From: Shewanella frigidimarina
GTDB lineage: Bacteria; Pseudomonadota; Gammaproteobacteria; Enterobacterales; Shewanellaceae
NCBI RefSeq assembly: GCF_003797125.1
Contig: NZ_RKKE01000006.1
Coordinates: forward strand, 186,001 to 250,000
Direction of reading: 5' to 3'
DNA: 64,000 nucleotides
The translations under genes and the position numbers were made by a program. Of this stretch, positions 1-8,348 are shown piece by piece. Numbering within the stretch: the stretch's first letter is position 1; every line of letters starts with the position of its first letter. The notes beneath the pieces are model-generated. The model saw only the letters and a program-made list of their open reading frames with translations. It made no database searches and was not told the origin of the DNA.

Positions 1-2
1 AG

Positions 3-305
3 TTTAACGCTGAATTAACGTCTTACTCTAGCGCCCAACTTAGTGCGTTACTGAAGTTTGCCAATATGGCCATATTCAAACGAGACACACTCGAATCGGT
101 TGAGTTATTAACATTACCGACTTTAGTGGCGGTAGGATTAAGTGGTTATTTGCGTACTGCACTAGAAAGTTATTTAATGCATGACTGTATTGATGGCAGT
201 CAATTATTGCACATTGAACAAGCTGGTCATTTAGCTAACATCGAAAAACCAGCCATTTTTAATCAACATCTTATTGATTTTTTGAGTAAAGTTAATTTTA
301 ATTAA
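3..305 (+). CDS. Alpha/beta hydrolase, C-terminal fragment (5' end outside window)
   Basis: The reading frame is open from base 3 with no start needed, so this is the tail of a gene that begins upstream; the internal ATG at 66 is not the true start. About 100 residues are visible. The end carries an A-G-H-x-x-N-x-E-x-P pattern followed by a hydrophobic helix, typical of the catalytic-histidine loop and last helix of alpha/beta-hydrolase-fold esterases and lactonases. The nucleophile elbow and acid residue lie outside the window, so the substrate cannot be judged. Confidence 0.7.
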   Translation, partial: FNAELTSYSSAQLSALLKFANMAIFKRDTLESVELLTLPTLVAVGLSGYLRTALESYLMHDCIDGSQLLHIEQAGHLANIEKPAIFNQHLIDFLSKVNFN

Positions 306-414
306 TCACCTCAATGGATAGACCAGATCCGTCAACATTGCTGATATACTCATTACAAAATGACCTATTACCTGTAATACCTTACCGGTAAAAAACGACC
401 TAATTCGAGCGCTC

Positions 415-1029
415 ATGAAACTTCTTAAACCATTATTTGATAATAATCGCCGTTGGGCTGAACGGATCAACAAAGAAGATCCTACCTTTTTTGCGCAACT
501 GGCAAAACAACAAAACCCAGAATATTTATGGATTGGTTGCTCAGATAGCCGAGTGCCTTCTAATCAGATTATCGACTTATTACCCGGTGAAGTGTTTGTT
601 CACCGTAACATCGCTAATATGGTCATTCACACAGATTTAAATTGTTTATCAGTGCTGCAATATGCTGTTGATGTGTTAAAAGTAAAGCACATCATGGTCG
701 TTGGGCATTATGGCTGTGGTGGTGTTCGTGCAGCAATGAATAAAGAGCGATTGGGCTTGATTGACAATTGGCTCGGACATTTACGCGACATTTATCGTAT
801 TCACGAGGAGGCTCTTGAATCGATGAGTGAACAAGCACGTTTTGATCGCCTATGTGAGCTTAATGTAATGGAACAAGTGTCAAATGTTGTGTCGACCAAC
901 ATAGTTCAAGAAGCATGGGATCGTGGTCAAGATGTAGCAATACATGGTTGGATTTACGGAATTAATAACGGATTACTCACAGATTTAGACGTGACAATTG
1001 ACCGTCTTCATGGCCGCAATTTAGCATAA
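415..1029 (+). CDS. can: Beta-class carbonic anhydrase
   Basis: Interconverts CO2 and bicarbonate in the cytoplasm, supplying bicarbonate to carboxylases. The 204-residue protein has the complete beta-class zinc site: Cys42 and Asp44 in the C-S-D-S-R motif, with Arg46 forming the usual Asp-Arg dyad, then His98 and Cys101 in G-H-Y-G-C-G-G. The H-T-D-L-N-C-L-S-V segment and the C-terminal H-G-W-x-Y-G-I segment match E. coli Can, and length is close to that family. The ATG at 415 has no good Shine-Dalgarno sequence, but family alignment fits this start. It is monocistronic, followed by a terminator. Confidence 0.95.
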   Translation: MKLLKPLFDNNRRWAERINKEDPTFFAQLAKQQNPEYLWIGCSDSRVPSNQIIDLLPGEVFVHRNIANMVIHTDLNCLSVLQYAVDVLKVKHIMVVGHYGCGGVRAAMNKERLGLIDNWLGHLRDIYRIHEEALESMSEQARFDRLCELNVMEQVSNVVSTNIVQEAWDRGQDVAIHGWIYGINNGLLTDLDVTIDRLHGRNLA

Positions 1030-1061
1030 TCTTGCCTTCTATCTCCATTTACACTTTTAAT

Positions 1062-1090
1062 AGGCCTGTTATTTAGCAGGCCTTTGTTTA
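1062..1090 (+). terminator. Intrinsic terminator after can
   Basis: A 7-bp GC-rich stem (AGGCCTG at 1062-1068 with CAGGCCT at 1077-1083) and an 8-nt loop are followed by a T-rich tract. It separates can from kdnA. Confidence 0.7.
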
Positions 1091-1198
1091 TTGTTATTAA
1101 AAATATGCAATAAAAGTCGCGAACCACCACTGAAGAACGTTATAATCATCCAGTTTATTTAGCGCTACTATGCGCAGAATTTTTAGGAGATGATTTCC

Positions 1199-2383
1199 AT
1201 GCCTGGTTTTGAATTATTTGGTCCTGAAGAAAAGCAGGAAGTTGCTGACGTAATGGAGAACGGTTTTACCTTCCGTTATAACTTCGACCATATGCGTAAT
1301 GATCGCTGGAAAACCCGCGACATGGAGCAACTACTTTGCGAAAAAATGAACGTGAAACACGCTCATTTAGTATCAAGCGGTACTGCTGCATTACAAACTG
1401 CAATGGCAGCAGCGGGCATTGGTGCTGGCGATGAAGTCATTGTGCCTCCATTTACCTTTGTAGCCTCTGTTGAAGCCGTGTTTATGGCCGGTGCTGTACC
1501 TATTTTTGCTGAAATTGACGAAACATTGTGTTTATCTCCAGAAGGTATTGAAGCTGTAATCACGCCACGTACCAAGGCCATTAACCTTGTTCATATGTGT
1601 GGTTCTATGGCCAAGATGGACGAAATCAAAGCAGTGTGTAAAAAGCATAACTTGGTGATTTTAGAAGATGCATGTCAAGCCATCGGTGGCAGTTATAAAG
1701 GCCAAGCATTGGGCACTATTGGTGATGTAGGTTGTTACTCATTTGACTCAGTTAAAACCATCACCTGTGGTGAAGGCGGCGCGATTGTCACTAACAACAG
1801 CGAAATTTATAACCACTCACACATGTTTTCAGATCACGGCCATGACCATGTTGGTAATGATCGTGGTGCAGAATCACACCCAATTATGGGGTTGAATTTC
1901 CGTATTTCAGAAATGAATGCAGCAATGGGTTTAGCACAATTACGTAAGCTTGATAAAATCATTGCTATTCAACGTAAAAATAAGAAAACCATTAAAGATG
2001 CAATGGCATCTATTGCTGAAATCACCTTCCGTGAAATTCCTGATCCAGATGGCGATTCTGCAGGCTTCTTAACATTTATGATGCCAACAGAAGAACGCAC
2101 TCAAGAAATTAATAAAAAGCTGGCTGCCAACAAAGTTGATGGTTGTTTTTACTGGTATGTTAACAACTGGCATTACCTTAAAAATTGGAAACACATCCAA
2201 GAACTTAAAGCGCCTGCCGCATTACCTATTATGCTAATCGCTGATCGCCCTGACTACACTAAAGTGCTGACACCCAAATCTGACGCTATCATGAGTCGAA
2301 CGATTTCGATGTTAATCAAGTTGTCTTGGACTGATGAGCAAATAGCTGAACGTATTGAAAATATCAAACGCGTTTTTGCCTAG
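1199..2383 (+). CDS. kdnA: 8-amino-3,8-dideoxy-manno-octulosonate aminotransferase KdnA
   Basis: PLP-dependent DegT/DnrJ/EryC1/StrS aminotransferase. With KdnB it converts Kdo to 8-amino-Kdo (Kdo8N): KdnB oxidises C8 to an aldehyde and KdnA transaminates it. It has the sugar-aminotransferase layout: substrate and cofactor residues near V-S-S-G-T-A-A-L, then D-A-C-Q-A-I-G, then the PLP lysine at about residue 186 in S-V-K-T-I-T-C-G-E-G-G. The start at 1199 is preferred to the in-frame ATG at 1190 because AGGAG at 1185-1189 is correctly spaced only for 1199 (394 residues). The specific call rests on the adjacent kdnB and kdsB, an arrangement characterised in Shewanella oneidensis. Without that context it would be only a generic sugar aminotransferase. 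Confidence 0.9.
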   Translation: MPGFELFGPEEKQEVADVMENGFTFRYNFDHMRNDRWKTRDMEQLLCEKMNVKHAHLVSSGTAALQTAMAAAGIGAGDEVIVPPFTFVASVEAVFMAGAVPIFAEIDETLCLSPEGIEAVITPRTKAINLVHMCGSMAKMDEIKAVCKKHNLVILEDACQAIGGSYKGQALGTIGDVGCYSFDSVKTITCGEGGAIVTNNSEIYNHSHMFSDHGHDHVGNDRGAESHPIMGLNFRISEMNAAMGLAQLRKLDKIIAIQRKNKKTIKDAMASIAEITFREIPDPDGDSAGFLTFMMPTEERTQEINKKLAANKVDGCFYWYVNNWHYLKNWKHIQELKAPAALPIMLIADRPDYTKVLTPKSDAIMSRTISMLIKLSWTDEQIAERIENIKRVFA

Positions 2384-2454
2384 CATTGATGCCTCTCGGT
2401 CAGTGATGGCTGAGAGCACTTTTTACAGTACTTATCTCAATGGAGACTGTTGTA

Positions 2455-3525
2455 ATGAGTTTTAAAAATTTTAAATGTGTACCTAAAATGATCTTTGGCC
2501 GTGGTTCATTTGTGCAACTTGATGTTGTATTAGGTCAAGAACGTCAAGATGCTAACGATTTTGTCGTTTTCCTTGTCGATGATGTACATCAAGGTAAACC
2601 GCTAGCTGACCGCGTGCCAACGCAAGCGCACGACCTACTGATTTACGTAAACGTAGATGATGAACCAACAACTGAACAAGTTGATGCGTTAACGGCGCAA
2701 GTTAAAGTATTTAACACTAAGTTACCAGTGAGCGTAGTCGGTTTAGGCGGCGGTTCAACAATGGACTTAGCCAAAGCTGTATCACTCATGCTCACTAACC
2801 CTGGTAGTTCTTCTGAATACCAAGGTTGGGATTTGATTAAAAACCCTGCGATACACCACATTGGTATTCCAACAGTATCTGGCACGGGTGCAGAAGCATC
2901 ACGTACTGCGGTATTGTGCGGACCAGTTCGTAAACTAGGTTTGAACTCAGATTACACCGTATTTGATCAAATCATCATGGACTCTGAATTAATTGCAGGG
3001 GTTCCGACTGACCAATGGTTCTACACTGGTATGGATTGCTTTATTCATTGTGTAGAATCATTACAAGGCACTTACTTAAACGAGTTTGCTAAAGCATTTG
3101 CCGAAAAATCTATGGATTTATGTCGTGAAGTGTTCTTAGACGACCACGCAGAAAAAGACGACAAGTTAATGATGGCGTCTTACATGGGCGGTATGAGCAT
3201 TGCTTATAGCCAAGTTGGTGCATGTCATGCGGTATCTTACGGTTTAGGTTATGTGCTGGGTTATCACCACGGTATTGGTAACTGTTTAGCCTTTGATGTG
3301 CTGGAAGAGTTTTACCCAGAAGGTGTGACTGAATTCCGCAAAATGATGAAAATTCATAACATCACTCTGCCTAAAAACATCTGTAAAGATTTGCCAGATG
3401 AAACTATCGCTAAGATGGTTGCCGTTACTAAGAGCATGGGTCCACTTTGGGACAACGTGTACGGTAAAGGCTGGGAAGAGAAAGTTACCGATGAAATGCT
3501 GACTAAGTTATTCCGTCGTATATAA
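2455..3525 (+). CDS. kdnB: 3-deoxy-manno-octulosonate 8-oxidase KdnB
   Basis: Iron-containing (group III) alcohol-dehydrogenase-fold enzyme that oxidises the C8 hydroxyl of Kdo to give the substrate for KdnA. About 356 residues. The dinucleotide-binding G-G-G-S-T-M-D-L-A-K motif lies near residue 98, and histidine-rich segments further on (C-H-A-V-S-Y and G-Y-H-H-G-I-G-N) fit the metal-ligand region of the family. ATG 2455 is chosen over ATG 2440 because GGAG at 2442-2445 lies upstream of 2455 but overlaps the earlier ATG. It follows kdnA by about 70 bp and is probably co-transcribed; a strong terminator follows. Confidence 0.9.
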   Translation: MSFKNFKCVPKMIFGRGSFVQLDVVLGQERQDANDFVVFLVDDVHQGKPLADRVPTQAHDLLIYVNVDDEPTTEQVDALTAQVKVFNTKLPVSVVGLGGGSTMDLAKAVSLMLTNPGSSSEYQGWDLIKNPAIHHIGIPTVSGTGAEASRTAVLCGPVRKLGLNSDYTVFDQIIMDSELIAGVPTDQWFYTGMDCFIHCVESLQGTYLNEFAKAFAEKSMDLCREVFLDDHAEKDDKLMMASYMGGMSIAYSQVGACHAVSYGLGYVLGYHHGIGNCLAFDVLEEFYPEGVTEFRKMMKIHNITLPKNICKDLPDETIAKMVAVTKSMGPLWDNVYGKGWEEKVTDEMLTKLFRRI

Positions 3526-3545
3526 TAAACGACAGATTAAGTCAT

Positions 3546-3570
3546 AAAGGGCTCTTATGAGCCCTTTTAT
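3546..3570 (+). terminator. Intrinsic terminator between kdnB and kdsB
   Basis: Perfect 9-bp stem AAAGGGCTC / GAGCCCTTT with a 4-nt loop and a T-rich tail. It implies that kdsB has its own promoter or depends on read-through. Confidence 0.85.
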
Positions 3571-3613
3571 TTATTGTCTATACCATTGTCACAACCACAA
3601 GTAGGTCATATTA

Positions 3614-4351
3614 ATGAAAGTTACTCTATTAATCCCGGCACGTTATGGTTCAAGCCGTTTCCCGGGCAAGCCGCTAGCCCCGATTAATGGTAAACCCATG
3701 ATCCAACACGTTTATGAACGTGCATCATTAGCAAAAGGTCTCGATAGCATCTATGTTGCTACAGATGACGACCGCATTAAAGATGCCGTTGAATCCTTTG
3801 GTGGTAAAGTGGTAATGACCAGCCCTGATGCAGCATCTGGTACCGACCGTATTAACGATGCCATTGCATTACTGGGTCTTAATGATGACGATTTAGTGAT
3901 TAATTTACAAGGCGATCAACCGCTGATTGATCCTATCTCAATCGAACAAATCATTAGTCTATTTGAACGTCACCCTGGTGAATTCGAAATGGCAACATTA
4001 GGATTTGAGATCGTCGATAAAAGAGAATTAGACGACCCAATGCACGTTAAAATGGTGTTTGATAATGACCATAATGCATTATATTTCTCTCGCTCTCGTA
4101 TTCCCTTTGGTCGCGATACCAATGACTATCCGGTTTACAAACATTTAGGTGTTTATGCTTACACTAAGCGTTTTGTGAATGCCTTTGCTAAGTTGCCTTT
4201 AGGCAGACTTGAAGATCTTGAAAAATTAGAACAGCTACGCGCACTCGAATACGGCCACAAAATTAAAATTGCTATCAGTGCTTTTGATTCTCCAGAAGTC
4301 GATACTCCAGAAGATATTCGCAAATGTGAGCTACGTTTAGCCGTCGACTAA
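3614..4351 (+). CDS. kdsB: CMP-Kdo/CMP-Kdo8N cytidylyltransferase
   Basis: Activates Kdo (in Shewanella, Kdo8N) with CTP for transfer to lipid A in the inner core of LPS. The 245 residues match the family length. The N-terminal nucleotide-binding signature I-P-A-R-Y-G-S-S-R-F-P-G-K-P-L starts near residue 7. The L-Q-G-D-Q-P motif provides a metal-binding Asp, and the D-T-P-E-D-I tail is typical. AGGT sits upstream of the ATG. Adjacent kdnAB suggest the physiological substrate is Kdo8N rather than Kdo; that preference is inferred from context and from work on the Shewanella enzyme, not from visible residues. Confidence 0.93.
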   Translation: MKVTLLIPARYGSSRFPGKPLAPINGKPMIQHVYERASLAKGLDSIYVATDDDRIKDAVESFGGKVVMTSPDAASGTDRINDAIALLGLNDDDLVINLQGDQPLIDPISIEQIISLFERHPGEFEMATLGFEIVDKRELDDPMHVKMVFDNDHNALYFSRSRIPFGRDTNDYPVYKHLGVYAYTKRFVNAFAKLPLGRLEDLEKLEQLRALEYGHKIKIAISAFDSPEVDTPEDIRKCELRLAVD

Positions 4352-4368
4352 TAACCAAACACGTATGG

Positions 4369-4402
4369 TTCTAGCCCTGTTGTCTTAAAAACACGGCTAG
4401 AA
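4369..4402 (+). other. Inverted repeat after kdsB, possible weak terminator
   Basis: TTCTAGCC at 4369-4376 pairs with GGCTAGAA at 4395-4402 across an 18-nt loop that can pair further. Only a short A/T tract follows, so termination is uncertain; it could equally be a processing or stability hairpin before the next gene. Confidence 0.35.
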
Positions 4403-4427
4403 AATTTCAGCTTAAAAGGAGTTTCCA

Positions 4428-4679
4428 ATGAGTCTAGAAGGTTATGAAGTTTGGCTAATTATTATTTTAGTTATAGGCGTTATTGCAAGTAATATCGCGG
4501 TATTGAAATATTCTGCCAAATTTAAAATGCCTCAATTTGGTGAACATAAAGATCAAACGCACACCAAAGGCAAAGAAACTAGTTCACCAGAAACAGAAGA
4601 TAAACTGACAGCAGCACCTTCAGATGAGAAAGGCAAAGACAGCAAAGACAGCAAAGACAGCAAAGACAAAACGTTATAA
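4428..4679 (+). CDS. Small membrane-anchored protein, DUF2897-like
   Basis: An 83-residue protein with one N-terminal transmembrane helix (about residues 9-28), a short positively charged stretch (K-Y-S-A-K-F-K-M-P-Q-F), and a hydrophilic Lys/Asp/Ser-rich tail. This matches the DUF2897 family of Shewanella as I recall it; function is unknown. A strong AAGGAG precedes the ATG. The tail ends in a G-K-D-S-K-D-S-K-D tripeptide repeat encoded by four perfect 9-bp repeats, so its length may vary between strains. Confidence 0.7.
   Translation: MSLEGYEVWLIIILVIGVIASNIAVLKYSAKFKMPQFGEHKDQTHTKGKETSSPETEDKLTAAPSDEKGKDSKDSKDSKDKTL
4633..4668 (+). repeat. 9-bp in-frame tandem repeat (4 copies)
   Basis: Four perfect copies of GCAAAGACA inside the 3' end of the DUF2897-like gene. 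The unit is a multiple of three, so slippage would change only the number of S-K-D repeats in the tail. Confidence 0.9.
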
Positions 4680-4860
4680 TGCTCAATTGACCTATCAATA
4701 AAATGAACCTAGCTATTTTTTATAGCAGTATGCAATTAACATAACGTCCATGTTGCTCTATATTCTTATGCTTAATCGTTGTTATTTGTCTAACGGTCAC
4801 TCTTTCTATCGCGATTACCATTCGTACAATCTCTAAATGTTACAACATAAGCCTGATAAT

Positions 4861-4891
4861 AAAAAAGCTAACACCATAATGGGGTTAGCTT
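4861..4891 (-). terminator. Intrinsic terminator after perM
   Basis: AAGCTAAC / GTTAGCTT stem, 8 bp or more, read on the minus strand and followed by TTTTTTATTA. It lies about 60 bp downstream of the perM stop. Confidence 0.75.
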
Positions 4892-4950
4892 AATGTGTAT
4901 CCAACAGGCTTTGTTTCTGTACAGGTGTAGTTCAATACCATAGGTAAGTG

Positions 4951-6033
4951 TTATTCACTGTCAAACTTGACTCGTTGTTGCTCTTGGTTATTCGGCCAAG
5001 CATTGATGACGGCTTTGACTAACGAAGCTAGTGGTATGGCAAAAAAGACTCCCCAAACGCCCCATAAGCCACCAAATACTAACACGGCGGCAATAATCAC
5101 AACGGGATGTAAATCAACAGCATCAGAAAAGAGTAGCGGTACTAACACATTGCCATCTAACGCCTGAATAATCCCATAACCTAACATTAAATAACCAAAT
5201 TCAGCACTAAAACCCCACTGAAAAAATGCCACTAACGCGATCGGCAATGTAACCAATGTTGCGCCAACATATGGGATCAATACCGACAAACCTGTTAATA
5301 CGCCCAGTAGCGCTGAATAACGCAACCCCATGATAGCAAAAAAGATATAACTGGCTACGCCAATAATAACAATCTCAATCACTTTACCGCGAATATAATT
5401 AAAAATTTGTTGGTCCATTTCAAACCAAACTTTTCGTGCAAGACCACGGTTAGACGGGAAAAATCGTTTGCTACCGTTTAATAAAAACTCTTTGTCTTTT
5501 AAAAAGAAAAATACCAATAATGGTACTAAAATCGCGTACACCATTAACACTAATAATGACGCAGAATAACCAAGAATTTGTTTACCTAAATCAATCAGGT
5601 GCTGTGTATCAAGCATCTTGTTGATTTCTTCCATCATCGAATCAAGTTGCGATGCACTCACAAACTGCGGGTAATCAGCACTAAATTCGCGCACGATTAT
5701 CATGCCCTTATCGATCATAGAAGGTAAATCGGTGACCAATGACACTCCTTGGCGCCAAATACTGGGCACTAAACCAAACGTCAAAATAATCATCAACCCT
5801 AAAAAAACCACCAACACAATTGTTGCAGCAGCGGTTCGGCTTATACCCAGTCGCGACATCTGTGCTACTGGCCACTCTAATAAAAAAGCTAACACCAAAG
5901 CAACCAGTAATGGCGCAAGTAATCCGGAACCAAAGTACAATGCAAGACCAATCCCAATAATGATAAACATTAACGTTATGGCTTGTGGGTCACTAAAACG
6001 GGTTTTGTACCAATCAGTTAAAATTTCCAGCAT
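4951..6033 (-). CDS. perM: PerM-type membrane protein, AI-2E transporter family
   Basis: About 360 residues with six to eight hydrophobic segments, including the N-terminal pair, a long periplasmic-type stretch, and the C-terminal conserved region around G-L-W-G-V-W-G-V-F-F-A-I-P-L-A. This is the layout of the AI-2E exporter-like superfamily; its substrates are mostly unknown. The open frame extends upstream to 6123, but the ATG at 6033 has an AAAGG Shine-Dalgarno and gives a normal-length protein. As in E. coli, it is divergent from bepA, which supports the name perM; transport of autoinducer itself is not implied. A small TusA-like gene lies directly upstream on the same strand. Confidence 0.82.
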   Translation of the reverse strand: MLEILTDWYKTRFSDPQAITLMFIIIGIGLALYFGSGLLAPLLVALVLAFLLEWPVAQMSRLGISRTAAATIVLVVFLGLMIILTFGLVPSIWRQGVSLVTDLPSMIDKGMIIVREFSADYPQFVSASQLDSMMEEINKMLDTQHLIDLGKQILGYSASLLVLMVYAILVPLLVFFFLKDKEFLLNGSKRFFPSNRGLARKVWFEMDQQIFNYIRGKVIEIVIIGVASYIFFAIMGLRYSALLGVLTGLSVLIPYVGATLVTLPIALVAFFQWGFSAEFGYLMLGYGIIQALDGNVLVPLLFSDAVDLHPVVIIAAVLVFGGLWGVWGVFFAIPLASLVKAVINAWPNNQEQQRVKFDSE

Positions 6034-6058
6034 TGAAAAACCTTTTATATAAACAATA

Positions 6059-6280
6059 TTAATTTGTTTTGGTGATGATAAATGACAAGCATTGCGGTTG
6101 ATCAGCAATGATTTCAATACCAAAACCCATTTTTTTTATCAACAAGGGAACATCTCGGCGTGAACCAGGGTCAGATAAGAGTACATGTAATTTTTCATCC
6201 AGATCCATTTGCTTTAGTAAAAGTTTAATTTTTACTAAAGGATAAGGACAAACATAGGGTGTTAAATCAATTAAAATCAT
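6059..6280 (-). CDS. TusA-like sulfur-carrier protein
   Basis: A 74-residue TusA/SirA/YedF-fold protein. The diagnostic C-P-x-P-x-x-K motif (C-P-Y-P-L-V-K) is near residue 11, with the cysteine that carries persulfide in the family. The motif follows the first strand as usual. Family members relay sulfur for tRNA thiolation or cofactor synthesis; which pathway is served here is not visible. The ATG at 6280 is preferred over an upstream TTG at 6286. It lies 25 bp upstream of perM on the same strand and is probably co-transcribed. Confidence 0.8.
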   Translation of the reverse strand: MILIDLTPYVCPYPLVKIKLLLKQMDLDEKLHVLLSDPGSRRDVPLLIKKMGFGIEIIADQPQCLSFIITKTN

Positions 6281-6407
6281 TATCAACTTGCTTTAAACAA
6301 TCTAGGGCTATTATCCTAGCTTGTACAATAAACCACAAGCAATGTAACTTAAGCAAACTTGTTGGTTAAGCTTATATTTTCGATTCAATCATCATTAAAG
6401 GCTCCGC

Positions 6408-7877
6408 TTGAGTAAATTATCATTATCGACCTTTTCAAAATCACTGGCTGCTAGCGCTATTAGTGTGCTTTTTGCTGCCAGTATTGGCCACAGTTTTGCC
6501 AATAATGATCTTCCAGATCTAGGTACCGCAGCGGTCAATACTTTTAGTTTAGAAAAAGAAACTGTCTACGGTGACGCTTATATGCGCGTTATTCGTTCAT
6601 CGGCACCGGTACTCAGTGATCCAGTGTTAACCCAATATTTATCTGAACTGGGTAACAAGCTAGTTGCTAATGCCACGGGGGTAAAGACACCATTTTATTT
6701 CTTTTTACTCCGTAATGATGAAATCAACGCATTTGCGTTCTTTGGTGGTCATGTTGGCGTACATACGGGTTTATTTTTAAATGCCGACAACGAAAGTGAG
6801 CTTGCATCAGTATTAGCCCACGAAATTACCCACGTGACTCAACGCCATCTAGCACGATCTCTTGAAGCACAACAAAAAAGCTCGACTGCAACGATTGTGG
6901 GAATGTTAGGGGCTATTTTATTAACAATTGCTGCACCTCAAGCCGGTATGGCTGCCTTGGCGACAACTCAAGCATTAGCAACGCAATCTAAAATAAACTA
7001 TACCCGCTTACATGAAAAAGAAGCTGACCGTATTGGAATGCAAATTCTTGTCGATGCTGGATTTGATCCTAATGCTGCTGCTACATTTTTTGGTCAATTA
7101 GCAATTCGCTATCGTTTTACCACAACACCACCACAAATGTTGCTGACGCATCCATTGCCAGAATCACGTATTACTGAGGCTCGTAACCGCGCAGCTCAGT
7201 ACCCTAAACGTAATGTCCCTAACAGCCTTAACTTTCAGCTAGCTAAAGCCCGTATCCAAGTTCGCTTTTCAAGTTTTAGTGATGATGCCGCGTTATCTTT
7301 GTTTGAACAACAACTCAAAAAGAATGAGTATTCTTTTAAACAAGCGGCACTCTATGGCAAAGCGTTAGCACTTTTCCGTTTGGAAAAATTTGCTCAAGCT
7401 GAAGTGATCATCGATGATCTACTAAAACAAGATGACAATAATCTGTTCTACATCGACACCAAAACAGATTTGTTAGATCAGAAAAAAGATTTTGCAGGCG
7501 CAATAGCATTATTAGAAGCTCAGCGGAAATTGAAACCGACTTCGCAAGTGGTCAACACAAACTTGGCCAATATTTATGTTCAGGCAGATCAACCGAAAAA
7601 AGCGATTCCACTTTTAGAAGAACTGATATTTTTCGATAAGCAAAATATGCTGCCGTATCAAATTATGGCTGATGCATATCGTAAGCTAGACAATAAGGCG
7701 CTTGAGTATTATAGCAATGCTGAACTCATGGCCTTATCGGCTAACTATAAAGGTGCTATTGACCAACTCAATTATGCATATCGCTATTCTGATGGACAAA
7801 ACCTGCAACTGGCGCGAATTGAGGCAAGAATAAGACAATTCAGACAAGCAGATAGGGCAATGGAAGAATTAAAATAG
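6408..7877 (+). CDS. bepA: Periplasmic M48 metalloprotease/chaperone BepA
   Basis: BepA (YfgC) helps assemble or degrade outer-membrane beta-barrel proteins such as LptD. The 489-residue protein begins with a signal peptide (hydrophobic A-A-S-A-I-S-V-L-F-A-A run, likely cleavage near S-F-A). The M48 zinc motif H138-E-I-T-H142 and the third ligand Glu205 in H-E-K-E-A-D are intact. A membrane-associating hydrophobic region follows near residues 165-190, and the C-terminal half contains TPR-like helical repeats. The start is a TTG with AAAGG correctly spaced. Its divergent orientation from perM and the following YfgD homologue reproduce the E. coli order. Confidence 0.92.
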   Translation: MSKLSLSTFSKSLAASAISVLFAASIGHSFANNDLPDLGTAAVNTFSLEKETVYGDAYMRVIRSSAPVLSDPVLTQYLSELGNKLVANATGVKTPFYFFLLRNDEINAFAFFGGHVGVHTGLFLNADNESELASVLAHEITHVTQRHLARSLEAQQKSSTATIVGMLGAILLTIAAPQAGMAALATTQALATQSKINYTRLHEKEADRIGMQILVDAGFDPNAAATFFGQLAIRYRFTTTPPQMLLTHPLPESRITEARNRAAQYPKRNVPNSLNFQLAKARIQVRFSSFSDDAALSLFEQQLKKNEYSFKQAALYGKALALFRLEKFAQAEVIIDDLLKQDDNNLFYIDTKTDLLDQKKDFAGAIALLEAQRKLKPTSQVVNTNLANIYVQADQPKKAIPLLEELIFFDKQNMLPYQIMADAYRKLDNKALEYYSNAELMALSANYKGAIDQLNYAYRYSDGQNLQLARIEARIRQFRQADRAMEELK

Positions 7878-7920
7878 CCGCGATAATCTAACCTTATAAG
7901 CTATTTTTTGATAGAATAAT

Positions 7921-7957
7921 GGCAAACAATAAATCTACTTATTGTTTGCCATTTTTT
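7921..7957 (+). terminator. Intrinsic terminator after bepA
   Basis: Perfect 12-bp stem GGCAAACAATAA / TTATTGTTTGCC with a 6-nt loop, followed by ATTTTTTAA. It sits only about 12 bp before the next start codon, so it may be leaky. Confidence 0.8.
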
Positions 7958-7968
7958 AATGACGGACT

Positions 7969-8337
7969 ATGACTATGACAATGACAACCACAAAAACAAC
8001 GATATACCATAACCCTCGCTGTTCAAAAAGTCGTGAAACACTCGCTCTGTTGCAAGCTAATGCAGCAGATGTCACTGTCGTTGAATACTTAAAGACGCCA
8101 CCTACAGCGGATGAAATTCAGACTATTTTACAACAACTTGGTTTAACAGCTCGCCAGCTTATGCGCACTAAAGAGGACGAATATAAAGTTCAAAATTTGG
8201 CTGACGCATCGTTATCGGAAGATCAGCTCATCGCTGCAATGGTGGCAACACCTAAATTAATTGAACGGCCTATCGTGCTAGCCAACAACAAAGCAGCCAT
8301 TGGTCGTCCGCCAGAAAATATTTTGTCTATTCTTTAA
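7969..8337 (+). CDS. ArsC/YfgD-family thioredoxin-fold reductase
   Basis: A 122-residue protein of the glutaredoxin-coupled arsenate reductase family. The active-site Y-H-N-P-R-C-S-K-S-R segment has the single catalytic Cys at residue 18, and a R-P-I-V-L segment provides the conserved arginine further on. By position (bepA followed by this gene) it corresponds to E. coli YfgD, whose role in arsenate reduction is not established, so I do not call it arsC. The start is ambiguous: ATGs occur at 7969, 7975 and 7981 in a repetitive M-T-M-T-M-T leader. The next gene begins 12 bp after its stop. Confidence 0.85.
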   Translation: MTMTMTTTKTTIYHNPRCSKSRETLALLQANAADVTVVEYLKTPPTADEIQTILQQLGLTARQLMRTKEDEYKVQNLADASLSEDQLIAAMVATPKLIERPIVLANNKAAIGRPPENILSIL

Positions 8338-8348
8338 CGAGTAAAATA

